Assembly (NCBI RefSeq): GCF_019977735.1
Contig: NZ_AP025018.1
Coordinates: 2,170,001-2,234,000 of the forward strand
DNA from: Calothrix sp. PCC 7716
GTDB lineage: Bacteria > Cyanobacteriota > Cyanobacteriia > Cyanobacteriales > Nostocaceae
Length of the DNA stretch: 64,000 nucleotides
Reading direction: 5' to 3'
A model generated the notes under the pieces. The model saw nothing but the letters and a program-made list of their open reading frames with translations. It was not told the origin of the DNA and ran no database searches. This document shows, piece after piece, positions 8,500 through 18,258 of the stretch. Each line of letters begins with the position of its first letter. Position 1 is the stretch's first letter. A program made the translations under genes and the position numbers.

Positions 8500-11400
8500 A
8501 TGGTTCATTCAGTTATCATCAATTTAGGGTGTGGTAATTTATCCGAGGGTTTCCCTATGGTAACTGTTGGGTTACGGGAAGCAAATAATCCTCGTTCGCA
8601 GCAAATTGTCGGTAGTTTGGCGCCGGCGCCGAATTTGATAGAATCGTATCAAAATTGGCGATTGATATATCAAAGTTTGTGTGACCGTGCTGCATTTCGA
8701 GGCAGAAACCCTCGTTACGACGCATCACTCAGAAATTTTGAGGATGATGATGACGATGAATTAGAAATTAATGAAGCTGATGTCACAAATGTTTCCGTAG
8801 TGAATTTTTATGATTTGTGTCAACAGTTACAACTCGAAATTGATAATTGGCTCTTATCACCAACAATTATCAATATTAACCGACAGTTACGCGCTGCACT
8901 GAACCCGATAGATGAAATTCGAGTAATTGTCGAAACTCAAGATGATATTATCCAAAAATTACCTTGGCATTGCTGTAACTTTTTTCAAGATTATCCGCGC
9001 GCGGAAGTATCATTTGCGAGGACAGAGTACCAAAGTAGTTATCACTTGCAATTGGCAAAGATTCCTCGAACAAAAGTTAGAATTTTGGCGATTTTAGGTA
9101 ATTCGCAAGGAATTAATTTAGAGAAAGAAAAAACTTTTTTACGAAGTTTACCAGATGCAGAAGTAGAATTTATTATCAAACCTTCGCGACAGGAATTTAA
9201 TGATAAACTCTGGGATGCTCAAGGTTGGGATATGCTGTTTTTTGCTGGGCATAGCCAAACAGAGCAAGGAAAAGGGATAATTTATATTAACGAAAACCCA
9301 ACTAATAACAGCTTAACTATTGAACAGTTGACAGAAGCGTTAAAAGCAGCGATTGAGAAAGGCTTAAAAATCGCAATATTTAATTCCTGCGATGGCTTAG
9401 GTTTAGCACAAAGTTTGGAAAAATTAAATATACCAACAACTATTGTCATGCGCGAACCCGTACCGAATAGGGTAGCAGAGAGTTTTTTCAATTATTTTTT
9501 ACAAGCATTCGTATTTGAACAAAAATCTTTATATATCTCAGTCCAGCAAGCACGACGTAGATTACAAGGATTAGAAGATGATTTTCCTGGTGCGAGTTGG
9601 TTGCCAGTAATTTTTATTAACCCTGCGGAGGAACCACCGACTTGGCTAAGTTTACAAGAACAATTTTCGCATCCAACTATATCTCAACCTTCACAAATAA
9701 GCACTCAACCCAAAAATCAAAACAAACGTCAAGATTGGGGAGATGCAATTGATGTTTCAACATTTTACGGACGGAATGATGAAATTAACACTTTTAAACA
9801 ATGGCTGATAAAAGATAAGTGCCGATTAATTACAATTATAGGCATAGGTGGCATTGGTAAAACTGCTTTGTCTGTAAAGTTAGCAGAATCTGTTCAACAT
9901 GAATTTGATTGCTTAATCTGGCGCAGTTTACGAAATGCACTACCTGTAGAAGATTTATTAACCGATTTAATTGGTTTTTTAACAACAGAACATCAAATAG
10001 TTATCGCTAATTCATTAGACAAACAAATAGCGCAATTAATTGATTGTTTGCGTGCTGCACGCTGTTTAATAGTCTTAGATAATTTAGAATCAATTTTAGA
10101 CAGTGATCAACAAGTAGGGAATTATCGTCAAGGATATACAGGATACGGACAACTTCTGCGATGCATTAGCGATACCCTGCATCAAAGTAGTGTTTTAGTT
10201 ACTAGTCGTGAAAAACCCAAAGGATTAAACGCCAAAGAAGGCGAAAATTTACCTGTGCGCTTGCTGACTTTAAAAGGTTTAAATTACAGCGAGGGAGAAT
10301 CAATTCTCTTTTCAAAAGGTTTATCACCATCAGTATCTGAAATAAATAGCTTGGTTAAGTGTTATGCTGGAAATCCATTAGCGCTAAAAATTGCTGCAAC
10401 AACGATTGTAGATTTATTTGCTGGCAGTATTACTGATTTTTTACAAGCGGGTACAGTTCTTTGTAACGATATTTTTAATTTGCTTGACCAACAATTTCAA
10501 CGTTTATCAGTCCTCGAAAAACAAGTGATGTATTGGTTAGCAATTTATCGAGAATGGATGTCTATTAAAGAATTACAAAGTAATATTATTGATATAATTA
10601 AACAACGAGACTTAATTGCCGCTTTAGAGTCTTTAGTATCTCGCTGTTTAATTGAAATTCAAGCTGGCAAGTTTACTCAGCAGCCAGTTGTTATGGAATA
10701 TATAACAGAAGAATTAGTTGAAAAAATAACTCAAGAAATTTATAGTAGTGAAATTAATGCTTTAAATAAGTATGCTCTAGTTCTAGTCCAAAATCAAGAT
10801 TATTTAGTTAACGCTCAAATACAATTTATTCTTCAACCAATCGCAAATAAATTATTAGATTATTTCGCCACTACGGTCAATATTAAAACTCATTTAAATC
10901 AAATCATAGCTCAAATTAAAGTTAAAATTAAAACATCTAAATTACCCCAATTTGGTTACGCTGTAGGTAATATTATTAATCTGTTGCGACAACTGCGTAT
11001 ACAATTAAATAATTATGACTTTTCTGACCTAAATATTTGTCAAGCCAACCTGCAAGACATCAATTTACAACAAACAAACTTTACTAATTGCAATTTTAAA
11101 ACAACAGTATTTACCCAAACATTAGGTAGTTTACTCATAGCAAAATTTAGCCCCGAGGGTAAGTTATTTGCAACAGCTATCGAAAATAATATTTACCTCT
11201 GGGAAGTTGATAATATCCAACAATTATTAAAACTTGATGGTCATACTGCATGGGTGCGAGCTATTGCTTTTCATCCAAATGGTAAAGTTTTAGCTAGTGG
11301 TAGTAACGATAACACAATTAAGTTGTGGAACGTGGAAACCGGACAATGTTTGCAAACTCTCTCTGGTCATACATCTTCAGTCGCAACTCTTGCTTTCCAT

Positions 11401-12978
11401 TATGACGGTAATATTTTAGCTAGCGGTAGCGACGATAAAACAGTAAGATTGTGGGATATTTCTACAGGGAGCGTGGAAATATTTGCAGGTCATACTAATA
11501 ATCTGGTTTTTGTCACTTTTCATCCACATGAACAAATATTAATTACCGCTAGCACAGATAACACGGTAAGATTGTGGGATATTACAACTAATGAGTGCGC
11601 GCGAATTTTTAAGATAGCAATTAATTGGCGTTTGGCTATCGCCCTAAGTCATGATGGTAAAATTTTAGCGACTGGAAGCGATAGTAATGCAGTTAAATTT
11701 TGGGATATATCCAAGGGTGAATGCATTCAAACTTTACCAGATTATCACAGTTGTGTCTGGTCGATAGCGTTTAGTAATGACGATAAAACTATAATTACGG
11801 GTAGTGAAGATAACACGATTAAAATCTGGGATGTGGAAACGGGCGAATGCTTACAAACCTTGCGTGAGCATCAACAGCGCGTTTGGTTAGTTGACTTACA
11901 CCCGAATAATTCTACTTTGCTAAGTATTAGTGAAGACCAAACAATCAAACTTTGGGATATTAACTCGCGACGCTGTTTAAAAACGTTAAAAGGTTATAGT
12001 AACTGGATATTATCCCTTGCCTTTAGCCCCGACGGTCAAACTTTAGCTAGCAGTTCCCAAGACAAAAAAATCCGATTATGGGATATGAAAACGGGAACGT
12101 GTACTTTAACTCTAGAAGGACACGATAATCTTATCTCCACTATCGCTTTTGCTCCCATCCAGATTCGCGATTGTCTGTTAGCTAGCGGTAGCGATGATAA
12201 TACTATTAAACTATGGAATCATCAAGGTGAATGCTGGCGAACGCTGCGAGGACACTCTACTTGGGTATATGCGGTTGCATTTAGTCCAGGGGGCGAAATT
12301 TTAGCTAGTGGTAGTCGCGATAACACAGTAAAAATTTGGGATTGGCGTACTGGTGCTTGTTTGCATACTTTTGTCGGACACGAACACCGTGTCAAATCAA
12401 TTAGTTTTCATCTTAATGGTAATATTCTCGCTAGCGCTAGCGATGATAAAACTATCAAAATTTGGGATGTAAATAATCGTACTTGCTTGCAAACGCTGAT
12501 GGGGCATGAAGAAAGTGTTTGTTGTTTAGTTTTCAGCCCTGATGGTAGTATTATTGCTAGTGGTAGCTGTAATAAAATTATTAAACTTTGGGATGTGAGT
12601 ACAGGGAAATGTACGCGAACATTATCAGCGCATGACTCTAGAATCCGCGCGCTCGCTTTTAGTCCAGATGGTAAAATTTTGCTTAGCTGTAGCGATGACT
12701 GTACGGTAAAATTGTGGGGCGCCAATACAGGTGAACATATTAGAACTATTAAGGAACATGACAAAGCTGTTTGGACGGTAGCAATTAGTGCTGATAATTG
12801 CTTATTAGCTAGCGGTGGCGAAGACCAAACGATTAAATTATGGGATTTGCATTCCTGTGAACATATTCAAACTTTGAGATGTACTCGACCCTATGAAGGT
12901 ATGAATATTAATAATATTACTGGATTAACAGATGCTCAGAAAAAGATTTTAATATCTTTGGGGGCAGTAGATGCATAA
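8500..12978 (+). CDS. CHAT peptidase - NB-ARC NTPase - 14 WD40 repeats
   Basis: A prokaryotic NLR-like protein of 1492 aa. The N-terminal CHAT (caspase-like) domain has the catalytic pair His in LFFAGHS (about 251) and Cys in FNSCDG (about 297). An NB-ARC-type ATPase follows, with Walker A GIGGIGKT (448-455) and a Walker B CLIVLDNLE. After a helical part and a few pentapeptide-like repeats come 14 WD40 repeats, enough for two seven-bladed propellers. Ligand sensing by the propellers would license the NTPase and the protease. I prefer the ATG here over an upstream TTG because MVHSVIINLG aligns with the start of the related CHAT-CHASE2 protein. The gene lost its own upstream DUF1822 partner. 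Confidence 0.88.
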   Translation: MVHSVIINLGCGNLSEGFPMVTVGLREANNPRSQQIVGSLAPAPNLIESYQNWRLIYQSLCDRAAFRGRNPRYDASLRNFEDDDDDELEINEADVTNVSVVNFYDLCQQLQLEIDNWLLSPTIININRQLRAALNPIDEIRVIVETQDDIIQKLPWHCCNFFQDYPRAEVSFARTEYQSSYHLQLAKIPRTKVRILAILGNSQGINLEKEKTFLRSLPDAEVEFIIKPSRQEFNDKLWDAQGWDMLFFAGHSQTEQGKGIIYINENPTNNSLTIEQLTEALKAAIEKGLKIAIFNSCDGLGLAQSLEKLNIPTTIVMREPVPNRVAESFFNYFLQAFVFEQKSLYISVQQARRRLQGLEDDFPGASWLPVIFINPAEEPPTWLSLQEQFSHPTISQPSQISTQPKNQNKRQDWGDAIDVSTFYGRNDEINTFKQWLIKDKCRLITIIGIGGIGKTALSVKLAESVQHEFDCLIWRSLRNALPVEDLLTDLIGFLTTEHQIVIANSLDKQIAQLIDCLRAARCLIVLDNLESILDSDQQVGNYRQGYTGYGQLLRCISDTLHQSSVLVTSREKPKGLNAKEGENLPVRLLTLKGLNYSEGESILFSKGLSPSVSEINSLVKCYAGNPLALKIAATTIVDLFAGSITDFLQAGTVLCNDIFNLLDQQFQRLSVLEKQVMYWLAIYREWMSIKELQSNIIDIIKQRDLIAALESLVSRCLIEIQAGKFTQQPVVMEYITEELVEKITQEIYSSEINALNKYALVLVQNQDYLVNAQIQFILQPIANKLLDYFATTVNIKTHLNQIIAQIKVKIKTSKLPQFGYAVGNIINLLRQLRIQLNNYDFSDLNICQANLQDINLQQTNFTNCNFKTTVFTQTLGSLLIAKFSPEGKLFATAIENNIYLWEVDNIQQLLKLDGHTAWVRAIAFHPNGKVLASGSNDNTIKLWNVETGQCLQTLSGHTSSVATLAFHYDGNILASGSDDKTVRLWDISTGSVEIFAGHTNNLVFVTFHPHEQILITASTDNTVRLWDITTNECARIFKIAINWRLAIALSHDGKILATGSDSNAVKFWDISKGECIQTLPDYHSCVWSIAFSNDDKTIITGSEDNTIKIWDVETGECLQTLREHQQRVWLVDLHPNNSTLLSISEDQTIKLWDINSRRCLKTLKGYSNWILSLAFSPDGQTLASSSQDKKIRLWDMKTGTCTLTLEGHDNLISTIAFAPIQIRDCLLASGSDDNTIKLWNHQGECWRTLRGHSTWVYAVAFSPGGEILASGSRDNTVKIWDWRTGACLHTFVGHEHRVKSISFHLNGNILASASDDKTIKIWDVNNRTCLQTLMGHEESVCCLVFSPDGSIIASGSCNKIIKLWDVSTGKCTRTLSAHDSRIRALAFSPDGKILLSCSDDCTVKLWGANTGEHIRTIKEHDKAVWTVAISADNCLLASGGEDQTIKLWDLHSCEHIQTLRCTRPYEGMNINNITGLTDAQKKILISLGAVDA

Positions 12979-12992
12979 TTAATACTGCTCGG

Positions 12993-13256
12993 TTAAGGAT
13001 GATAGTAGGATACATCAAAGCTATTACAATTTTCAACAAAACGAAAAATCATGTGCTTTGATGCAAAACGGTCACACAAACTTTGATATATTAATCGCCA
13101 ATTTCGATACGATTCTACCAAATTCGGCGCCGATGTCAAGCTACCGACAATTTGCTGCGAACGAGGGTTATTTGCTTCCCGTAACCCAACAGTTCCCATC
13201 GGAAAACCCTCAGATAAATTACCACACCCTAAATTGATTATAACTGAATGAGCCAT
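12993..13256 (-). pseudogene. 5' remnant of a CHAT gene (arm B)
   Basis: The first 63 or so codons (MAHSVIINLGCGNLSEGFP... YQSLCDR) are nearly identical to the start of the CHAT-NB-ARC gene on the other strand, then the similarity ends and a stop follows after about 25 unrelated residues. No CHAT catalytic residues are left. It keeps the ancestral position just downstream of DUF1822 and ends 15 bases from the convergent full-length CHAT gene. Confidence 0.85.
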
Positions 13257-13276
13257 TACTTTACTGCACAATTCTT

Positions 13277-14341
13277 TTACAATTCAAAATTTTCACTCAC
13301 ATTTATATCTCCGAAACTAACTTGAATGCTAAATTTTGTACCTGGTTTGCCCTTAAAAGATTTGAGTTGAAGGTAGTTATCTTGAAATCTCGCTGTCACT
13401 TCTTGAAGGGTTTTACCAGCTTTCGATAGCAATATTAATTTTATATTTGGCGGTAGAAACTTTTCTCCATTAAAAGGATATAGTTGAGCGAGTACATTAA
13501 TTTTTTCTTCTTGTGTATCCTCAGATATATCGGGAGAGATGCACACTAATAACGCGAATTTTGTGTTTAAATCTAGACCTAAATTAATAATTTTTGCTTT
13601 TTTAGTGTCTTGATTTGTATTCCTGGTACTAAAAGCTAAAGCTAGTTCTGGGTTTGCAAGAGCATCTATAGTTTTCCAACCTTCATCAATTATACCTTGC
13701 AACCACTGACTGAGCTTAGTTATATTCGAGTGAATTTGCTTAACTGGGTTAACTTGATTAACTTTATCAATAATTGCTACAGTAAATTCAGACGGTTGGG
13801 CATAACGGTAATAAGTTACTATATGATTTGGTTCAGTATCAAAGTAAGAGAATGGAATTTGATAGGCGCCATTATGAACTGGTAATTGCAATTCATTTTG
13901 TATCTCAATTAATTGCTTGTAAGGTAGAAATCCTCTAATGATAACTTCTTCCTCTTCTTCTAACACTTCGAGCAATACGTAAAAATGGGGTGTTAACTGC
14001 GGTTGTTCAATTATTTCTTGAGGTATATTGACAATTTCGTTCAGTAAGTGTTCAGTCGCAATCGCACAAAGTTTGTAATCACCTAATTTTAGACTACCTG
14101 CAATTGCTATCTGGCTCAAATCTCGATAGACTTTTACGGCGCCTATATCGGCAAATTTATTATCCAACCATGCCTCAAGAGCTAGTAGTGCTAATGTATT
14201 TAAATAAACTTGCCAAGAAATATCGGCATTATTCTTGTCTAAAGCGCTTGTAGAGGATGCAAGTGCGAGATGTTCGGCTTCTAAACAGACGGTTTCTGGC
14301 AATAAAAGCCTAAAATCTTGAGTGGAATTTAACTTGGGCAT
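13277..14341 (-). CDS. DUF1822 family protein (arm B, intact)
   Basis: A 354-aa soluble protein of the cyanobacterial family DUF1822, whose biochemical role is not known. The family signature is visible at the N-terminus (LLLPETVCLEAEHLA, YLNTLALLALEAWL) and in the conserved KLSQWLQGIIDEGWKTIDAL segment near residue 210. The C-terminal domain is beta-rich and ends ISVQVSFGDINVSENFEL-like. In this window DUF1822 always stands just before a CHAT gene, so the two probably act together. Two copies of the shared promoter box lie 29 and 80 bases before its start. Fusion or truncation is not seen in this copy. Confidence 0.85.
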   Translation of the reverse strand: MPKLNSTQDFRLLLPETVCLEAEHLALASSTSALDKNNADISWQVYLNTLALLALEAWLDNKFADIGAVKVYRDLSQIAIAGSLKLGDYKLCAIATEHLLNEIVNIPQEIIEQPQLTPHFYVLLEVLEEEEEVIIRGFLPYKQLIEIQNELQLPVHNGAYQIPFSYFDTEPNHIVTYYRYAQPSEFTVAIIDKVNQVNPVKQIHSNITKLSQWLQGIIDEGWKTIDALANPELALAFSTRNTNQDTKKAKIINLGLDLNTKFALLVCISPDISEDTQEEKINVLAQLYPFNGEKFLPPNIKLILLSKAGKTLQEVTARFQDNYLQLKSFKGKPGTKFSIQVSFGDINVSENFEL

Positions 14342-14370
14342 GATGTTAATTTTACCTCACGTTTGAAGGT

Positions 14371-14402
14371 AAATAGGCGCCAGTCTTTAGGACTGATGCA
14401 GT
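14371..14402 (-). promoter_or_regulatory. Shared promoter box, proximal copy before DUF1822
   Basis: ACTGCATCAGT, 15 bases, CTATTT, ending 29 bases before the DUF1822 start. A GGCGCC site lies just before the CTATTT half. Read as a promoter, GCATCA and CTATTT are 17 bases apart, the normal -35/-10 spacing. Confidence 0.6.
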
Positions 14403-14421
14403 TTATTGTTGGCCATATTAC

Positions 14422-14453
14422 ATATAGGTGCCAAATTTTTCAACTGATGCAGT
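14422..14453 (-). promoter_or_regulatory. Shared promoter box, distal copy before DUF1822
   Basis: ACTGCATCAGT, 15 bases, CTATAT. A second, better-conserved copy 20 bases upstream of the proximal one; this is the only gene here with two boxes in tandem. Confidence 0.6.
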
Positions 14454-14510
14454 TTTCTGTCATGCCCAAAAACGAAGCATGACAGAAGTCGTTTGCAGTA
14501 TAGCCACATT

Positions 14511-15986
14511 TTATTTTGTAGCAAAATTGAGATGCTCCGTTGCAGGTAACGTACATGTTTCTATATAACTACGAAGTTGTTGGGCATATAAACTATCCAT
14601 CGTCCGATTTTTCCCAGTTCTAATCTCTTCTGCTGCTGCTTGGAATACTTGTTCATCTACATAAGATTCAACTTGTTCTGTCACTGCTTTCAGATAACCA
14701 GCTTCGGGTGGCATTTTAGTCAAGCCCTTTTCTGCAGCTTTTTTCAAAATACTTTCTAACATTTGTTCTACAGTTTGCGCGCGTACAGAAGTTAACAAAT
14801 CTCCAGGATTTAAAATTCGTCTAGTTTGATCCCAACTTGTCATCCCCAATAAAGGCATAATTTCTTTTAAAGACATTGCCTGAGAGTAGTACAATTGCAA
14901 TCCTTTAATATATTTATCAGCGAAAGGTGCATATCTACTACTATGATGCAATTTTTTGATGTTGGCTTCTACTTGTTGTTGAATTACCTCGCTCATAACC
15001 GTATAAAGGCGCTCTTGTAAAAACTCTAAAAATTCCCGCTGTTCTACATCCACTTCATCAATAGAATCAACGAGTAAATCACGTCTTGGTTGATACTGAC
15101 CACTTTCAGCATCAAATATATCTAAAGATTCTTTGGAAGCCCAAATATCGTACTTTCTAATTTCTTGGGCAATATTTTTTAGTTCCCTCATCAACCGTGC
15201 GGAGGTATTAATAGAAACTTGATACTTTTGCAAATAAACTAACATCTCTTGCAACTGCACGTTTGTGGGGTCGGGACACTTTCTTGCTGCCTTGTGGTGT
15301 TGCATTTGTCGGTCTCGACGATAAACAGCGTGAAAAGCTTCAACGATATAGCGGTGTTGGGTTAATAAACGCTCAAGTTGCTTAGTTCTGACTCGATTTA
15401 AAAGTGACCAATCGCTTACATGCTTGAAACCAAACTCAGATAAAAAGTTTTTCAGTTCTGGATTTTGCTTTGTTTGCAAATAAGCCCAATTATCCAAGCT
15501 CATCCGAGACTGTGAATCCGCATTGAATGTTTGTAACACAGTCATAGAAAAAAACTTATACAATTCTGGTGTAGTCTGACTACAGTTATCTACCATGAGT
15601 TGGGTTTTCCCATCTCGGTCTAAGATAATCAATTTCTGTCCATCATCGTTAAGAACGAACGGTAACAAATCTCGATATGTGAATTGCTTGCTACCACTAA
15701 ACATTGAGTCGACTTTTTTACATTCCCTCAGTATGGATTCAGAAACGTAACATCTTAGACAAAGACCTGCTAGCGCGCGAGTAGTCACATCCAAATTTTT
15801 GTTATCTGCGTGAAAATACGAGAATAGTGTATTTTGAATACTAACGTTATCCAGATTGTCTATGTCGGTTAGCTGATTTTTTAAAAATTCTTGAGCAATT
15901 GGAACTGGTACTTGTTTATACCCTAACTTCTCTTCTGCTGGGTTAACTCGCCAGATTTTGCAATATCTTGAAGATATATTATTCAT
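14511..15986 (-). CDS. Sigma/HTH-like cyanobacterial protein, copy B
   Basis: A 491-aa paralogue of the protein at 6854-8293, alike along nearly its whole length, with the same sigma region 4-like helix-turn-helix (LQLYYSQAMSLKEIMPLLGM) near residue 375. The frame is open 46 codons further upstream. I choose the ATG starting MNNISSRYCKIWRVNP because it matches the start of copy A, and both are preceded by the same TACTTCAA(G/A)T(G/C)GATGGT sequence. It keeps the 3' end missing from copy A (LPATEHLNFATK). It is followed by the DUF1822 gene in the same direction. Function is inferred only. Confidence 0.65.
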   Translation of the reverse strand: MNNISSRYCKIWRVNPAEEKLGYKQVPVPIAQEFLKNQLTDIDNLDNVSIQNTLFSYFHADNKNLDVTTRALAGLCLRCYVSESILRECKKVDSMFSGSKQFTYRDLLPFVLNDDGQKLIILDRDGKTQLMVDNCSQTTPELYKFFSMTVLQTFNADSQSRMSLDNWAYLQTKQNPELKNFLSEFGFKHVSDWSLLNRVRTKQLERLLTQHRYIVEAFHAVYRRDRQMQHHKAARKCPDPTNVQLQEMLVYLQKYQVSINTSARLMRELKNIAQEIRKYDIWASKESLDIFDAESGQYQPRRDLLVDSIDEVDVEQREFLEFLQERLYTVMSEVIQQQVEANIKKLHHSSRYAPFADKYIKGLQLYYSQAMSLKEIMPLLGMTSWDQTRRILNPGDLLTSVRAQTVEQMLESILKKAAEKGLTKMPPEAGYLKAVTEQVESYVDEQVFQAAAEEIRTGKNRTMDSLYAQQLRSYIETCTLPATEHLNFATK

Positions 15987-16386
15987 AGCTGTACCATCCA
16001 CTTGAAGTATATTGTTTGTAATTTTACGCCATATACCTATGGGTTGTGACTGATATCGATTATGCAACTTTATGTAACTTCGTTGGTAAAAATTTGCCGT
16101 AACTTTTCGGAATGTATCTAACATGAATATGTGTATGATTTATTGCCACGCATAAGAATAAAATCCGTAGGCTAATAGCACAATTCCATTGAAATAGACT
16201 ATTAATAATAGCAATATTAAATACATAATTATTTGAAAATAAGAGTTTATACGTAAGTATGCGAGATTTGAGCTAAAGTTATTTTATTACAACCATTAGT
16301 TTACACTGGCGCCTGTGTTTACATCTTAAGTAAATTTATGTACATATGGTATATGTAGAGACTATTCATGTCGCGTCTCTACATGT

Positions 16387-16418
16387 ACTGCATAAGTCAA
16401 TATTGCTCACATCTATAT
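16387..16418 (+). promoter_or_regulatory. Shared promoter box before the lipoprotein gene
   Basis: ACTGCATAAGT, 15 bases, CTATAT, 61 bases before the ATG. The rest of the 490-base gap upstream is AT-rich, apart from a degenerate TGTAGAGAC/GTCTCTACA hairpin near 16352-16384. Confidence 0.65.
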
Positions 16419-16479
16419 AAAAAGTGAAAGCAGTCAAAATGCTGTAAATTGACAAAAAGCAAATGAAATATTAAGAATT

Positions 16480-17370
16480 ATGTTACCTAAATTTCGTCAA
16501 ACTTTTATTTTAGTTGCAGTCGTTGCAGCTTTATCAACTGGTTGTCGTTATCAGAAAGAGTATAGCAAAATCACAGAAGCAGGAAATCAATATACAACTG
16601 CCGTTGATCAGCTATTATCTAAGGCTAGCGATTTACAAGTTGATGCAAGTTCTGAGCAGTTACTATTAGATGACAAACTATCTAACCAAACACAAGAAGC
16701 TTATGATAATTTAAATAAACAAGACCAAGAAATGCTACAAATAATTTCTGATATGCGTGAGCATAATCGACTCTTACAAAGGTATTTCCATAAGTTACGG
16801 CAACTTGCCCGCTCTGATGCGCCAGAAGAAACCCAAAAAGAAATTGATGGAATTGCAAGCAACATCCAAACAATTAGTTCTCGTCTGCAAACTAGCAGTT
16901 TTTTTGCTAATAGAGGAATATTAGGTAGAGTTGGTAAACTTGTGATTAATGCTAAAATCGACGGCGCCCTCAGAAAAGAGTTAGAAAAACGCGACAACAC
17001 AATTCTACAGGAGCTAACAATACAAGAAAGCATGTTAGGTAGTTTAAGGGGCTTTATGGAACACAGAATTAAGCTAATACAAGATGCACGAGAAACACGT
17101 CTGTTAATTCGTCCCTTAATAGACAAAGAACCAATTGAAGCTGGCCTTGCACAAACATGGATAGATGAACGCAGGCAAATGTTTTTGTTCGACCAACATA
17201 TCGTAGAAATAAAAAATGCTAGTTCTGCATTAAAAGAGTTCAAAGATATTTATAAAGCTTCTGTCGAAGGTAATATTAATTCCGCGCGTCTGAATAATGC
17301 ATTAGAAGATATTAACACTTTTTTAGCTCTTCTTGTTGACACTAAGCAAACAATCAACTCAACAAATTAA
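16480..17370 (+). CDS. Helical lipoprotein of unknown function
   Basis: A 296-aa exported protein with a signal peptide and lipobox LSTGC, so Cys22 would carry the lipid anchor. The rest is almost entirely alpha-helical with heptad-like patterns (LNKQDQEMLQIISDMREHNR, LRKELEKRDNTILQELTIQE), suggesting a coiled coil in the periplasm or at a membrane. I do not recognise the family. It has the shared promoter box and is followed after 44 bases by a second small helical protein, so the two are likely co-transcribed. Confidence 0.7.
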   Translation: MLPKFRQTFILVAVVAALSTGCRYQKEYSKITEAGNQYTTAVDQLLSKASDLQVDASSEQLLLDDKLSNQTQEAYDNLNKQDQEMLQIISDMREHNRLLQRYFHKLRQLARSDAPEETQKEIDGIASNIQTISSRLQTSSFFANRGILGRVGKLVINAKIDGALRKELEKRDNTILQELTIQESMLGSLRGFMEHRIKLIQDARETRLLIRPLIDKEPIEAGLAQTWIDERRQMFLFDQHIVEIKNASSALKEFKDIYKASVEGNINSARLNNALEDINTFLALLVDTKQTINSTN

Positions 17371-17414
17371 CAAAACTAATTACTAATTATTATACAAAAA
17401 GGAGAATCAGAACA

Positions 17415-17744
17415 ATGTTGACAACTAATCAATTACTATCAGAACTAAGAACAAGTGTTGAAGAACTTTACTCACCAAAAGTTCAACTTGAAATGGAGCG
17501 ACAACCTGAATCAGTTAAACAACAATTCTTGAAACAACGCGCACAAACTAGTAACTATCTCCACAACTTGGAAACACAGGAATTAAAAAAATTGGTCGAA
17601 AAAATGAAACCTCTTGAGTCAGAATTAAAGAAAGCAATTCAAGATTTAAACCGCGAATTACAAAGTATTAATAATACAGTTAAGTTTATTAGTAGTATCA
17701 ATGCGGTTACGAGAGTTCTTGCTAGATTGGTAATGATTTTTTAG
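17415..17744 (+). CDS. Small helical protein paired with the lipoprotein
   Basis: A 109-aa, entirely helical, charged protein (ETQELKKLVEKMKPLESELK) with a more hydrophobic last helix (KFISSINAVTRVLARLVMIF). There is no signal peptide. The start has a clear AGGAGAATC ribosome binding site. The short gap to the lipoprotein gene and matching coiled-coil character suggest partners. The family is unknown to me. Confidence 0.65.
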   Translation: MLTTNQLLSELRTSVEELYSPKVQLEMERQPESVKQQFLKQRAQTSNYLHNLETQELKKLVEKMKPLESELKKAIQDLNRELQSINNTVKFISSINAVTRVLARLVMIF

Positions 17745-17780
17745 ATAACCCCTCCACCGAAAGCATTCTGTTCACGATGA

Positions 17781-17969
17781 TTATGATTCAATTTTGCGAG
17801 TAGGCTGTTCAGTTGCCGCCCTTTCAGACGATTTTTTTACTTCTAACAAACCTCTATCTGTAACTCCTGGAGAGCGTGATGAACCATCCGAATCTTGCTC
17901 TTCTTGATTTTCTTGTTCTTCTTGCTCTTCTGCTTGAGTTTTTTTGGTTTCCTGAATATTTTCACTCAT
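17781..17969 (-). CDS. Possible small acidic, glutamate/glutamine-rich protein
   Basis: A 62-aa frame, MSENIQETKKTQAEEQEEQE onward, with a disordered Glu/Gln/Ser-rich composition and no recognisable domain. It has no good ribosome binding site. Composition is more protein-like than a random frame, but I cannot exclude a chance ORF. It converges on the preceding helical protein gene. Confidence 0.35.
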   Translation of the reverse strand: MSENIQETKKTQAEEQEEQENQEEQDSDGSSRSPGVTDRGLLEVKKSSERAATEQPTRKIES

Positions 17970-18166
17970 AATTCAAAACAAACGTTACATCCATTTTTAG
18001 TAGTGCCAAATCAATACTAACTAATTTTCACAATATTACATCCTCCCTGAGAGTTATTTTTACTCTAAGTAGGTTGGGCAATACCAGCCCCTTCAATCAA
18101 TACAGATAGACTACTAAGAAGGCACATGGGCATGTTTTCTCAGTGCCTACGTCGTAAAAGCATAAA

Positions 18167-18198
18167 ACTGCATAACTTGATTTTTCCAATATCTATTT
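18167..18198 (+). promoter_or_regulatory. Shared promoter box before the GDSL esterase gene
   Basis: ACTGCATAACT, 15 bases, CTATTT, 60 bases before the ATG. The last two bases of the first half differ from the consensus AGT, but the spacing is exact. Confidence 0.55.
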
Positions 18199-18258
18199 CT
18201 TGATTAAAGAGACTTGTGTGTACACTTAAGCAAATAAAAAAACTAAAGAAGTTAAACT

